Shown here: positions 11,818-21,869 of the stretch, one piece after another | How positions within the stretch are numbered: position 1 is the first letter of the stretch | Layout of the letters: the number at the start of each line of letters is the position of its first letter | NCBI RefSeq assembly: GCF_000226115.1 | Contig: NC_016458.1 | Location: forward strand, 4,746,001-4,810,000 | Source: Thermothielavioides terrestris NRRL 8126 | Taxonomy: Eukaryota > Ascomycota > Sordariomycetes > Sordariales > Chaetomiaceae | Direction of reading: 5' to 3' | Length of the DNA stretch: 64,000 nt | The notes under the pieces: generated by a model | The model's input: only the letters and a program-made list of their open reading frames with translations | The model's database searches: none | What the model was told of the DNA's origin: nothing | Position numbers and translations under genes: made by a program

Positions 11818-12544
11818 CGTCTTCAGCCTTTTGCATATAATCTATCCCAAAGGAGCGTGGGGAAATTTCGGTTCTGAGCGCACTCGTCTGCTTGCTCAAG
11901 TCGACGATACATGGAAAGTGATTCTTAGGGGGTGCATCTTATGGCCGTCAGAGGAAGCCAGAGGGCCCAACGGGTTGGGGAGCTTAGATATATGAGAAAG
12001 CACCGAGCAAGATTCCACCGCAGCTTCACACTGGACACCGGTAGCCCGTTGGGAAACAGAATTTCGATTCATTATGCCTAGCCATGTGCAAATCTTTGGC
12101 GCCATGAACTTGACGCAGCGCATGGTGACCCAGGGGATTCCTGTCCCAACGTCCAGTAGGTATCCTTCGTGCCCGTTATTGCGCCAACAACACCAGGCTT
12201 CCAACTGAAGGCACAAATCGGCGCCGTGATTCCACGCTTCCAGGCCTCCAGGCCGCAGTTATTCCCATCCATACAAAGGAAAGAGAACAAAAGAAAGAAA
12301 AGGAAAGAATCGGAAAAGCCTCTTGAGCGTAGACTGTCAAACAGGCTTTCTCCACGACGAGACGCTTCGACAAGTGGACGCAGTCTCCGCGCCTCGATGA
12401 CACGAGTGTCCTGAAGAAGGAAGCGGTCCTAGCCCTCCCGGGTCAGAGACAGATCAAGCCACTTGGGCCTGTCCCAACCCTTTTGCCCTGCCGTTCACAA
12501 CCCACATGAAACGAAACCACCACACCGAGAGACCATGAGCCAGT

Positions 12545-13883
12545 TCAAGGCCCAATCTCAGGCGCGGTATTCTCATCCTCCCCGCCTGCCTCGACAGCCG
12601 CCGCCTTCTTCTCAAGCAGCGTCTCCACCTCCTTGGCACCCGCATCCTTGTCCCCGCCAGCGACCGAAGCCCTCACCACTGCCTCGATCTGTTTCAGCAC
12701 GCCCCCCTCCACTACCTCCCCTTCCACCTTCGCCGTCGTCTCCTCCTTTCCCTCCCCTTCCCCGTCCGCCTCCTTCTTCACCGATTCAACCTCCAACACC
12801 TTCCCCGCTGCGCTTCCGACAGCGACCGCGCCCACCGTCGTCGTCGTCTTCCCCTCATCGGCAAACACGCTCTCGCCCTCGTTCAACGCCCAATCCACCC
12901 TGCCGTCGGGCCCGTACCTCTCCGCAAGCCAGTCATTGGCCAACCGGAAATGGCGGCAGGTGAAGAAGCCCTTGGCGGCAGACAGCGGGGAGGGGTGCAC
13001 GCTCTTGAGCACGAGGTGCCTCTTGGTGTCGACCTTGAGGACCCTCTTCCCCGCGGGCGTGCCCCAGGCCATGAAGACGACGCCGCGGGAGCGGCGCGCG
13101 GCGACGAGGTCGATGACGCGCTGCGTGAAGCGCTCCCAGCCGCGGTTCGAGTGCGAGTTGGCCTCGTGCGCGCGCACGGTCAGGCACGTGTTGAGCATCA
13201 GCACGCCGCGGTCGGCCCACGGCGTCAGCAGGCCGCCCCGGTTCGGCGGCGGGTTGAAGGCCGGGTAGTCCGCCTTGAGCGCCGTGTACATGTTCCTGAG
13301 CGAGCCCGGGGCGGGGGTGGGCGGGCGGACGGAGAAGGCGAGGCCGTGCGCCTGGTTGTGGTTGTGGTAGGGGTCTTGGCCGAGGATGACGACCTTGACG
13401 GTGTTGAAGGGCGTGTGGCGGGACCTAGGAAGGGAGGGAGGAGGAGGAGTGGGTTAGTTTGTCCCGTTTTTTGGCGTTGATGTTGGGACGAATGGCGGTC
13501 GGGTAAGAGGCCTACCAGCTGTAGATGTCTTCCTTGGGCGGGAACCACTTCCTGCCGGCGGCGGTCTCGCGGTCGAGGAACCTCTTGAGCTCGAGGAACT
13601 CCTTGGTGACGAGCTCGTCCTTGAGCAGGGCCAGCCAGCTCTCGTGCAGGGTGTCAATCTCGAGTTGGAGCAGCTGCCGCTGCTCGGGGGTCAGGGAAGC
13701 AGCCCATTTGGCCTTGTCGAACTTGGGAGTCGCGGGCTCCGGGACAGAAGTCGCACTGTTGCTTGCAATGCTGGCGGTCGACGAGGGCTTGGGTGCGCCG
13801 AAAAAGGTCATGATGCTGCCCTGCTTGGCTTTCTTCGGCTCCGCCCCGGCCTCGGCGCCGGCCTTGCGCTTGAGAGCGGACAT
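12545..13883 (-). CDS. ung1: uracil-DNA glycosylase (family 1 UNG)
   Basis: Two exons, 13883-13516 and 13424-12545, give 415 residues; the TGG codon spans the intron. The enzyme removes uracil from DNA to start base excision repair. Visible motifs are the water-activating loop GQDPYH (residues 138-143, catalytic Asp140), the block LTVRAHEANSHSNRGWE, and the DNA-intercalation loop HPSPLS (from His266). The N-terminus has a basic stretch (KRKAGAEAGAEPKKAK) suitable for nuclear import. It is followed directly by QGSIMTFF (residues 21-28), a canonical PIP box for PCNA, as in nuclear UNG2 of animals. The fold should end near residue 307. About 108 further residues, rich in Glu, Ala, Val and Lys, form an unusual acidic tail. 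Start at 13883 because upstream codons lie in noncoding-looking sequence and the PIP box is near the terminus. Confidence 0.94.
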
Positions 13884-15192
13884 AGTGCTGGCAGAAAGCC
13901 GTGGGACGAGGCGGTGATGGAGTGCAGTTGGAGACGATGAAAGGGCTGGCCGAATTACACGCCTAGAGAGGACAAGAGGCCGGGTTGTGAGGCGGATTGC
14001 CAGTATCGCAAAGGTGCAGCTGAGAAACGGAAACCTGAGGGGGGTATCGCGAAGACAAACGGGCTCAGTATAGAGCCCTGGTCGGAGAAGATATTTAGCG
14101 GCAGTGCAGTGACAGAAAGTCGGAGGTGAAAAAGAGCAGCAGAAACCAGACCGTGACAGCTGAAAGTGAGCGGGACGGGAGCGGAGATGAGCAGCAAACC
14201 CTGGCAAACGTAAAAAAAAGAGGGCTGGCAGACGCAGCTGCGAGCATTGCAACCTGGCAGCCATGGAAGCCTGGCCGGCTGGCTGGGGTGACGGGACATC
14301 GTTAGCTGCTTCGCGCAAAGCGCGTTTCTGACGCGGATTTTGGCGTCACTCATTAACACGTTATGCAGGGGGAGCAGGGGGGTAGCCGGGGGCCTAGCTT
14401 CCAGGGTGTCTTTTGGACTGCTGAAGACCAAGCGAGGCTCGCTACAGTGATGCCATTGCTTGCTCCAATGCCATGTTAAATGCCCATTATACGTTTCCAG
14501 CTCATCGAGAACTCCCAATGGTCTGACCGGCTTGATTGTTCTCCAAGTCCGCCTGCAATTGACCGGTGCTGTCCTTCCAAGGCTGAGCACACTATTGGTG
14601 GGGCCCTGTCACTGCGGCGCCCCGCGTTTAGCGGTTGCAGGCCAACAGGCCAATGATGTCGCGTATGGCTGGGATCTCGCGCGGCGGGTAGCCTTCCCGG
14701 CCCGCCTTGTGCCAGCGGTGTAATCCCCGCGTTCCGCGAGGGCCAGGAAGGTGCATTACATACCGATGTACTGTACATTGGGCGAAAATGAGCGTGACAA
14801 TTTGATTGTTGGCATGACCACGTCGAGGAGCAATCAGGAAACAGTGAATGATCAAGGAGAAGTTAAGTCTATAGAGGAAAACAAGAAGGAAAAAGAAGGA
14901 AGAAAAAAAAGGAAAAAAAAAAAAAAAGAAAAGGAAAAGAAGAAGAAGAAGAAAATAGGAAGCAGAAAAGACGGAGAGAGCAAGAGCATAAAAAGGGAAG
15001 TCCTAGGCAAGCCAATGCTGTCAGATTACCTCTTACCCCTATCCAAACTCAAGATTCCCTTCTTGCGCGGCTATGCATTACCTCTAGCTCACGGTATACA
15101 ACAACCCCAACACCCTCAAACCCCACACCCCCGGCCAGTATCATACACAACGACCTATAGACCAAATCACCTTCCAATGTACTCGGTATACC
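13884..15192. other. intergenic region between ung1 and cdc1
   Basis: The minus-strand ung1 promoter side and the 3' end of cdc1 flank this stretch. It includes a purine-rich tract at about 14868-14990 and a CA-rich segment at about 15100-15180. Open frames running through 13955-14590 have no recognisable product. No RNA gene seen. Confidence 0.5.
14868..14990 (+). repeat. purine (A/G) homopurine tract
   Basis: More than 100 bases are almost purely A and G, with long A runs and GAA repeats near 14940-14955. Such tracts can form triplex DNA. Here it is simply low-complexity intergenic sequence near the 3' side of cdc1. Confidence 0.75.
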
Positions 15193-17542
15193 CTATCCCT
15201 TCCACGCCAGCCACCCAAAAACCGCCATGACCATCCAGGCAACCCTCCAGACGGTAGTCCACAGCTCCCTCAGCGCGACCGCAACCGCCGACCTCGCGTG
15301 CCGCACCCCAGCCCTCCTCTTCCTGCCCGCGGCCCTCCACTTGCCCGCGGCAGGATAATACCCGTCCTCCTCGGTCTCGCTATCGGGTATCTCGATCCTC
15401 GGCGCGGCCCTGGTCCTGCCTGCGCCGTACCAGCCCCACTTCCCTCCCGACGACGACGACGACAAGGAGGAGCCCTTCCCGTGGCTCTTGCGCCGGCCGT
15501 GCGCAGAAGACGAGGAGCCGGACCGGTGCAGCCCGTCGCCGCCGCGGCCCCGGGGGCTGGCGTTCCTCGCCTGCGCCGCCAGCCCGTTGGGCCGCACCCC
15601 GGGCGGCGCCGCGGAGTTCGCGGCGGCGGATCCGCTGCCGCTGCGGTCGCGCGTGGCGCGGCCGTTGAGCAGGAAATGCGACGACGAGGCCGACCCGCCG
15701 CTGCCGCCGCGCGGCAGCGCGTATTCCTCGTAGTCTTCGACCTTGGCTTTGAAGACGGGCAGGATGCTCCGACGTTTTTCTGGCGGCGCCGCCGTCTCGA
15801 GCGCAAAGGGCTGCAGCCCGAGGATGGGGACCAGGAAGGCGCGGATCGCGAGCACGGCGATGCAGATGACCGCGAAGGTGACGTAGCGGAGGTAGGTGGA
15901 TAGCTGGCTCGGGAGGAGGCACAGGTGGGTTTGGAGCGTCGGTTGGCCGGCGGAGAGCGGCTGGCCGGTGGCCGGGTCGATCGGGTTGTACAGGCTCACG
16001 AGCAGGAAGCCCGGTTTGGAGACGCCCATGGCCATGCTGATGCTCTTCACTGTGATCTCGGGCACGTTGGCCTGGGCGTCCGAGTGCGTGACGGCGCAGT
16101 AGTCGTGGTCGTCGCCCGAGAAGGCGTGGACGACGTTGCCGACTTTCTTGATCAGCTCCTCCGAGTCCTTCTCGCCGAGCACGTTTTGGTACTGGTAGCC
16201 TCGGGAAACGGAGATGGCGTTGCGGTCGTCGGGAAAGACGGGCTCGGTCTGTCCCTTGGGGGGCTTGGTTGGCGGCCACCGCTCGCGAAGCGGCCCGCAG
16301 GGAGTGCCAGGCGGTCGGTGGAGGGGCACATGCGTGAGCAAGATTGTCGGAAGCTCCGGCGCGTTGTTTCCCAGGCTGGGTGTGTCGTCAAACTTGGCAT
16401 TGTCCAGTTCCTCGACCTCGTGTTTGAACTGGCTTTCCAAGACCTCGCCCCGGAGGAAGCGCAATTCCCTATCAACTGCCTTTTGCTTTTCCTTCTTGAC
16501 ATTGTTCAAGAAGCGCTCGACCGGTTCGTAAATGGCCGTCAGGTCGTGCCGGCCGGCCTCGGCGGAAGAAGCCGCGCTCATTGAAACGGTGTCGACGGAG
16601 ACAAACGTGTGGTTGCCGATGATGTCGACCCGGTTCCCCTCTCCAAAGTAGGCCTCGAACCTGTCCCTTACGGCAGTTTTGATCTGGTCGCCGAATCCCA
16701 GGTCGTGATTGCCGGGTAAGCTGGCGATCAGCTTCCTCCTCTTGTGTCCCGTACCCTGCTCAGCTACCGCCCTCACCCAGGGGTTCAGAAAGATATCGCC
16801 GAACCTCGCGTACTCCTTCAGCCAGTAGAACTCGCCGTACGACTTATGCCACTTCTTCAGGTACTTTTGTTCGTTCTTCGGATGCGGGGCCCATGCAGGG
16901 TCCTCAAACGACCCGTGCGCTGTCTTCCACTCCCTGCCCCCGTCGAACAGGTCACCGAGGAAGAAGATGCTGTCGGGGTCGAGCTGCGACTGCAGCTGGC
17001 TGTAGGACCGGCGGAGGTAATTGTCGGTTATCAACATGGTGAGAGGACTTAGAGGCCATGGGCGGCCGGGATATGAGTGCGGGTCGATGAGCTGCGGGTC
17101 GGCGACGAGGGCGACACGATGGGGGTCGGCGCCGGGAGGCTGCATGGCAGGACCATAACCGCGGTTAGCATTTCCTCAAGTTGCACGGTTTCCGTGCTCG
17201 TGTCAGTCATACCCAGCTCTCCCAGTTGCTCCAGTGGCAGCTCTCAACCTTGGAGTGGAACACCCATCGCTCTCCCCAGAGCAGCACCACCACCCAGACG
17301 GCCACGAGCAGGTGCGGGACACTGCACAGGCGGTTGTAGGTCAAGTTCTGGCGCAGACGGTGTGCCGCCGACAGCATAGCACCAAGCACCATGCCACGGC
17401 CGCGCTCGCGCCAGAAGCGGACCAGCCAGCGCCAGGCCTGGGCGACCAGAGCGAGGCAGTCGTCGACCGGCGAGGTCGAGTAGTCCGGGTAGTAGCGCGG
17501 AGGGTAGGGGAAGTCGCCCTTGCTGCTATACGGCCGAGCCAT
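15193..17542 (-). CDS. cdc1: Cdc1/Ted1-type metallophosphoesterase (PGAP5-like)
   Basis: Two exons, 17542-17213 and 17139-15193, give 758 residues. The family acts in the ER and early secretory pathway, removing ethanolamine phosphate from GPI-anchor mannose during GPI remodelling (family knowledge). Calcineurin-like metal motifs are clear: ADPQLIDPH (Asp124), GDLFDGGR (Asp173), GNHDLG (Asn254-His255), THVPLH and GDDHDYC. A membrane segment lies in exon 1 (LLVAVWVVVLLW), just before the family phrase ERWVFHSKVESCHWSNWESW. A second is after the catalytic domain (YVTFAVICIAVLAIRAFLV). Between this and a hydrophobic C-terminus (VWRVAWMVMAVFGWLAW) lies a Ser/Gly/Arg-rich loop of roughly 200 residues, longer than expected. 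Start at 17542 gives a family-like N-terminus (MARPYSSKGDFPYPPRYY). Confidence 0.92.
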
Positions 17543-18707
17543 GACGGGTATTGGACGTCGCCATTCCCGGGCAAACTGCGGGATGAGACAGGCTCGTTTG
17601 GTGTCTGCTGCGTAAAGGGACTTGAGGATCGCGGCTGGCAGGTGTGCGGTGCGTGGGTGTGGAGGCTCGTTGTCGATCAGCGCAGGTCAGGGGCGGCAGG
17701 GACGCTGGAAGCACCCAACGGCAAGGAGTCGAATCTTTGACGAAATCGTGGCCGCCAACGTCGAATCGCGTGTTGGCACGGTGAGTTGGGGCCAATCTTT
17801 GGCAAAAGGGGCTGCCAATGCAAAATTACCTACTGAATACCGTACCTACTGAAGGCACTAATCAGTATTACTAGGTACGGATGAAATGTCTCGAAGGTTG
17901 GATCGAGCAGTGTCGGTCTGCACTGGATGCCAAGAGCAAAAAGAGTCGCTGGCCGGGATCGTCCCTGGTGTGGGCCCAGACCCTGCAGGGCTGGAGCTGC
18001 AGCGGCTAGGATCGCCGCAAGCGCCTGAGCACCCCTGACAGCCGCACCTGAAGTGAACTGGAACTTACCGCGTAAACCGAAATGCTGGCGCCCCATGACC
18101 AAACTCAGGTCATGGATGGCACCGAGGTAGGAGGCAGGATCTCACGGTTTCTGTATTGCTCTCAACGCCGTATTTGACGAGCTGGAAGCTATTTTTGTCA
18201 CGCTTTACGTCCCCTGCTTTGAGCTCGCGCACTCGATGACTCCTGATCCCCTGTCATTGGAACTCAGTGCATCGACGAAGCGATCTATCTCCAATGTCAG
18301 GTCCCTTACCTCCGGATCACCGGCAATTCTTCTGGCAGCATACACCATCTACAACAACGACTGCTCATAGGGACCAGCATCAGGAGGAACAGAGCCGTGG
18401 CAGCTTTTGCAACGGATGCAACAAGAGTGACTTGGCCCAAGAAATAGATACACCGAATACGAAATCAGATGCAACCGCCCTGACTGACCAGCCAGCCCAA
18501 CCCCTTATCGACCCACTCAGCCATGCTCATCAAAACACCCATGTGAAGGACTCCTTAACCTCGAAGGAAACGGCATACCTAAGCAGGTAGTCCGCACGTT
18601 AGCAAGACCCGCTCCCACAGCCAACAAACACACAATACAACACAATGATATGATATTGGGGAAGGGTGGAGAGTGTGTTGGGTGGGGGGGGGGGGGGGGG
18701 CATCCAC
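17543..18707. other. intergenic region between cdc1 and the GH3 gene
   Basis: This holds the cdc1 upstream region and the 3' flank of the beta-glucosidase gene. A TAGGTA-type motif occurs near 17870. No convincing open frame or RNA gene was found. A 17-base G run sits at 18684-18700, next to the GH3 stop codon. Confidence 0.5.
18684..18700 (+). repeat. poly-G run beside the GH3 stop codon
   Basis: Seventeen consecutive G (C on the coding strand) lie eight bases beyond the stop codon of the beta-glucosidase gene, inside its presumed 3' UTR. Runs of this length are prone to replication slippage and sequencing error. Confidence 0.85.
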
Positions 18708-21651
18708 TCACTTGACATCCGCCGCCGAAGCGGCAACCAAGACCTGGAACCGGCCGGCCTCGGCGATCCACCTGCCGATGGCCGTGTCATAGTACCCGAC
18801 GGCGTACTTATCGATGGGGATGCGCAGGTGCTTGGTCTCGCCGGGGTCGAGGGCGACCTTCTCGAAGGCGACGAGCTCCTTCTCGGGGCGGGGCAGGCGC
18901 GCCTTCTCGTCGCGCACGTACACCTGCACGGTCTCGAGCCCCGCGACGGCGCCGACGTTGCTGATGCCCACGACGAGCTCGATCTCGGCGGCGGCCTCCG
19001 GGCCCAGCACGCGCGCGCTGAGCGACGGCCGCCCGTACTCGAACGTCGTGTACGACAGGCCGTGGCCGAACGCGAACAGCGGCGCCGTGCGCGTCCGGTC
19101 GTAGTGCCGGTACCCGATGTACAGGCCCTCGCCGTACACGACCGTGTCGTTCTCGCCCGGCCAGTTGTGGTACGCCGGCGTGTCTTCGAGCCGGCGGGGG
19201 AAGGTGCACTGAGATGGGTTAGGATTGGGATTGGTTGGGGGGGGGATTGGAGGGGTTGGGGAGGAGGAGGAGACTTACCGGAAGTTTACCGCTGGGGTTC
19301 TTGAGGCCAAATAGCACGTCCGCGAGCGCGTTGCCGGCCTCCTGCCCTTGGTACCACGCCTGCAGGATGGCCGGCACCTGATCGGCCCACGGCATGGAGA
19401 CCGGCGAGCCGGACTGGTTGACGACGACGGTCCGAGGGTTGGCCTTGACGACGGCCTCGATGAGGCGGTCCTGGCTTCCGTCCGACGGCAGGTCCATCGT
19501 CTGGCGGTCGTAGCCTTCCGACTCCCACTCGGCGTCCAGGCCCACGATCACCACGGCGACGTCGGCCGCCTTGGCGGCATCGACGGCCTCCTGGAGGTAG
19601 TCGACTTTGTCCTCGACCTTGAAGCCAATGCGGCAGCCGCCGTACCTGTGCGTCATGTTGAACTCCGTCTGCTTGGCCAGCGGGCGCAGCTCGTTGGTCA
19701 TTTCGACCCGGAGCTCCACGGCCCTGCCCTCATACATGTCGACATCGACCAGGTAATCGGCCGAGCCGCTGAACATGGCCTCGCCCTCCTCCGTCCAGTC
19801 CCACAGATCCAGAGCGAGCTTGCCGTTGACGTAGAGCTTGCCGGGCCCGACAGACATGAAGGAAATGGTGTGCTTGCCGGTGGCCGGTGGAGTCAGATAC
19901 GTCGTCACGATCGCCGACCACTCCGGCCCCACGTCGGCGAGCGGCGCCGAGTCCCAGAGGAAAAGGTCGGTGTTGGTTCTTCGCTGGATGACGACGGGCT
20001 GGCCCTGGAACTTGTCGCCCTTGAACCACTCGATTGTCACGCCCTGCTTCCCCGTTTTATCGGAGCAGTACGGCGACGCCACCGGAAGCCATTTGTAGAT
20101 GTGGCATCCCTGGCTGTAAGTGACTGGCTGTTGTGCCACTTTGCGGATGCTCTCGAGGGGGATGGTGTTGTAGTAGGGGTTGAGACTGGCGCTTCCACCG
20201 CCGCCGGCGATTGCTCTGTTGGCGTTTGGCCCGATCACGGCCACCTTGGCGGTTGCGGGGTTGATCGGCAGGACGGACCCCTCGTTCTTGAGCAGCGTGA
20301 GCCCCTGGACGCCGGCCTCGCGGATGAGATTCCTCGTCTCCTCGCGGTCGTCTTCCCTCTCCTCGGCCTCCGGCGTCAGATCGCTCCCCTTGGTGCGCTC
20401 CACGAGCGTGAGCACGTTCTCGGCTGCTCGATCGATATCGGCCTCGGTGAGCTTCCCATCTCGCAGGGCCTCGAGAACCTTTTCGAAGCGCCACTTGGTG
20501 GAAAAGGGAAATTCGACGTCGCATCCGGCCTTGAGAGATTCGGCAGTTGAGTTCGTGCCACCCCAGTCCGAGATCACGGTTCTTGTGTGGGGAAACGTCA
20601 GCGATCCTCCTCGCTTATTGCCCACCTGGCCTGGTTTTGCCACTTACCCATCGTACCCCCACTCGCCGCGGAGGATATCCCGGAGAATGTGCGTGTTCAT
20701 GTCGGAATGGACACCGTTGACGAGGTTATACGAAGACATCAGCGCCCACGGCTTGGCCTCGCGGACTGCAATCTCAAACGGCCGTAGATAAATCTCTCGA
20801 AGCGGTCTCTCCGCAATCACCGAGTTGGCGGCCATCCGACGCGTCTCCTGTTCGTTGCCGACAAAGTCTGTCTGCGCAGTCAGTACTCGCCCGCCCGCCG
20901 GACAGCCTCGGGAGAGGCACTGACGCTTAATTGTGGCAGCTACCCCTCTCTCCTGAAGGCCCTTGATGTACTGGGCAGCCAGCTTGCCGGTCAGGAGGGG
21001 GTCCTCGGAAAAGGACTCAAAGTTCCTCCCCCCGAGCGGGTGTCGGTGCATGCAAACCGTCGGCGCGAGCAAAACGTTGGCTGACCGTGCTTTGGTCTCC
21101 TCGGCGAGGTGCTGGCCGACCTGATAGAGAATGTCCTTGTTCCATGTCGCCGCCAGCGAGACGCCGCAGGGGAAAAGGGCGGCCTGTTCGTACGGGTCAG
21201 CACGCTCACCGAGCAACCGGCTGCTCCTCCCGTCTCCTCACTCGATGCTCACTTTCGTGCCCCCGATGAAGATCCCGCCACGGGCACCGTTGGGCCCGTC
21301 GCTGGTCTTGATCGCAGGGATGTTCTTGGACGGAATCGCCTTTGTCCGCCAGAAGTCTGCCGCTGTCAATAGAGACACCTGCTGCATGTCAACAAACCCC
21401 CCTGTCTACTCGAGATTCGATCAGAGAGCCTAGCCGACCTTCTCCTCCAGGGTCAAGCTGGCCAGCTTTCTCCTCGCTAGCGTTCTCTTGTCCTTGGTGG
21501 ATCCATTCTTCTGGATTGGACTGTCAGGGGGAGAGAGCTCGGTGTCTGGTGTGGTGTTGGTGTTGGTGTCGACGCTGCTGCCGCTTGGCGATGCATTCGG
21601 ATCGATCTCCTGGTCGAGCCCAGCATCTGACCCTGGCGCACGTGCTGCCAT
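18708..21651 (-). CDS. GH3 beta-glucosidase with PA14 insert, intracellular
   Basis: Six exons: 21651-21439, 21378-21253, 21183-20925, 20867-20648, 20581-19279 and 19208-18708, giving 873 residues. The enzyme should hydrolyse terminal beta-D-glucosyl links of cellobiose-like or aryl-glucoside substrates. The GH3 N-terminal barrel contains SDGPNGARGG, GGRNFESFSEDP and the nucleophile Asp278 in VISDWGGT. The C-terminal alpha/beta domain contains EWESEGYDR, with Glu628 a candidate acid/base. A PA14 domain (about residues 453-595) is inserted in that domain. A fibronectin-III-like domain ends the protein (FAFGHGLSYTTFEY). No signal peptide is visible, so it is probably cytoplasmic, like the fungal PA14 beta-glucosidases. 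An in-frame ATG at 21720 would add 23 residues; 21651 was preferred because the extra residues look unstructured and unlike the family. The N-terminal 60 residues are Ser/Thr/Asn-rich. A TATA-like stretch lies at about 21864-21869. Confidence 0.92.
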
Positions 21652-21863
21652 TGCGGTTACTCTGTAGGTGTCCTCTTCAGCGAGAGATATGAGCGGATGA
21701 TACGTGTGCCGCCGAGACACCCTTGGATCGGGTGCGGGTGGGCGAGCTTGAGTGAGCCGGGCGAACGATCGGGGCGTGACAGGGGGGGGAGGGATGACAG
21801 CAAAGCCGTTACGAGATGTCCGCTCGGCCAGTGAACAACAGAGCAGCAGAGACGAACAAACGT

Positions 21864-21869
21864 ATATAA
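21864..21869 (-). promoter_or_regulatory. TATA-like element upstream of the GH3 gene
   Basis: A TATATA core lies about 210 bases upstream of the GH3 start on the minus strand. It is a plausible core promoter element by position and sequence only. Confidence 0.25.

Larger units (their letters stand above)
7144..12544. other. gene-poor block, 5.4 kb
   Basis: No intact conserved gene can be supported here. The part next to 7143 is the likely promoter and leader of msb1 and carries an A-tract on that strand (T run at 7250-7259). Further right, open frames are short and compete on both strands. Exceptions worth noting are a small ORF with a strong start context at 7667, a coding-like frame at 9835, a P450-like N-terminus at 10760-11074, and a 183-codon minus-strand ORF at 11266-11817, each listed separately. 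The sequence is not strongly AT-rich, so heavy RIP is not obvious by eye. Confidence 0.45.

Noticed and set aside
19348..20550. 400-codon plus-strand open frame antisense to the GH3 gene
   Set aside because: It mirrors the coding exon on the other strand; composition (His, Asp, Leu, Val, Gly, Arg-heavy) is typical of antisense of GC-rich genes.
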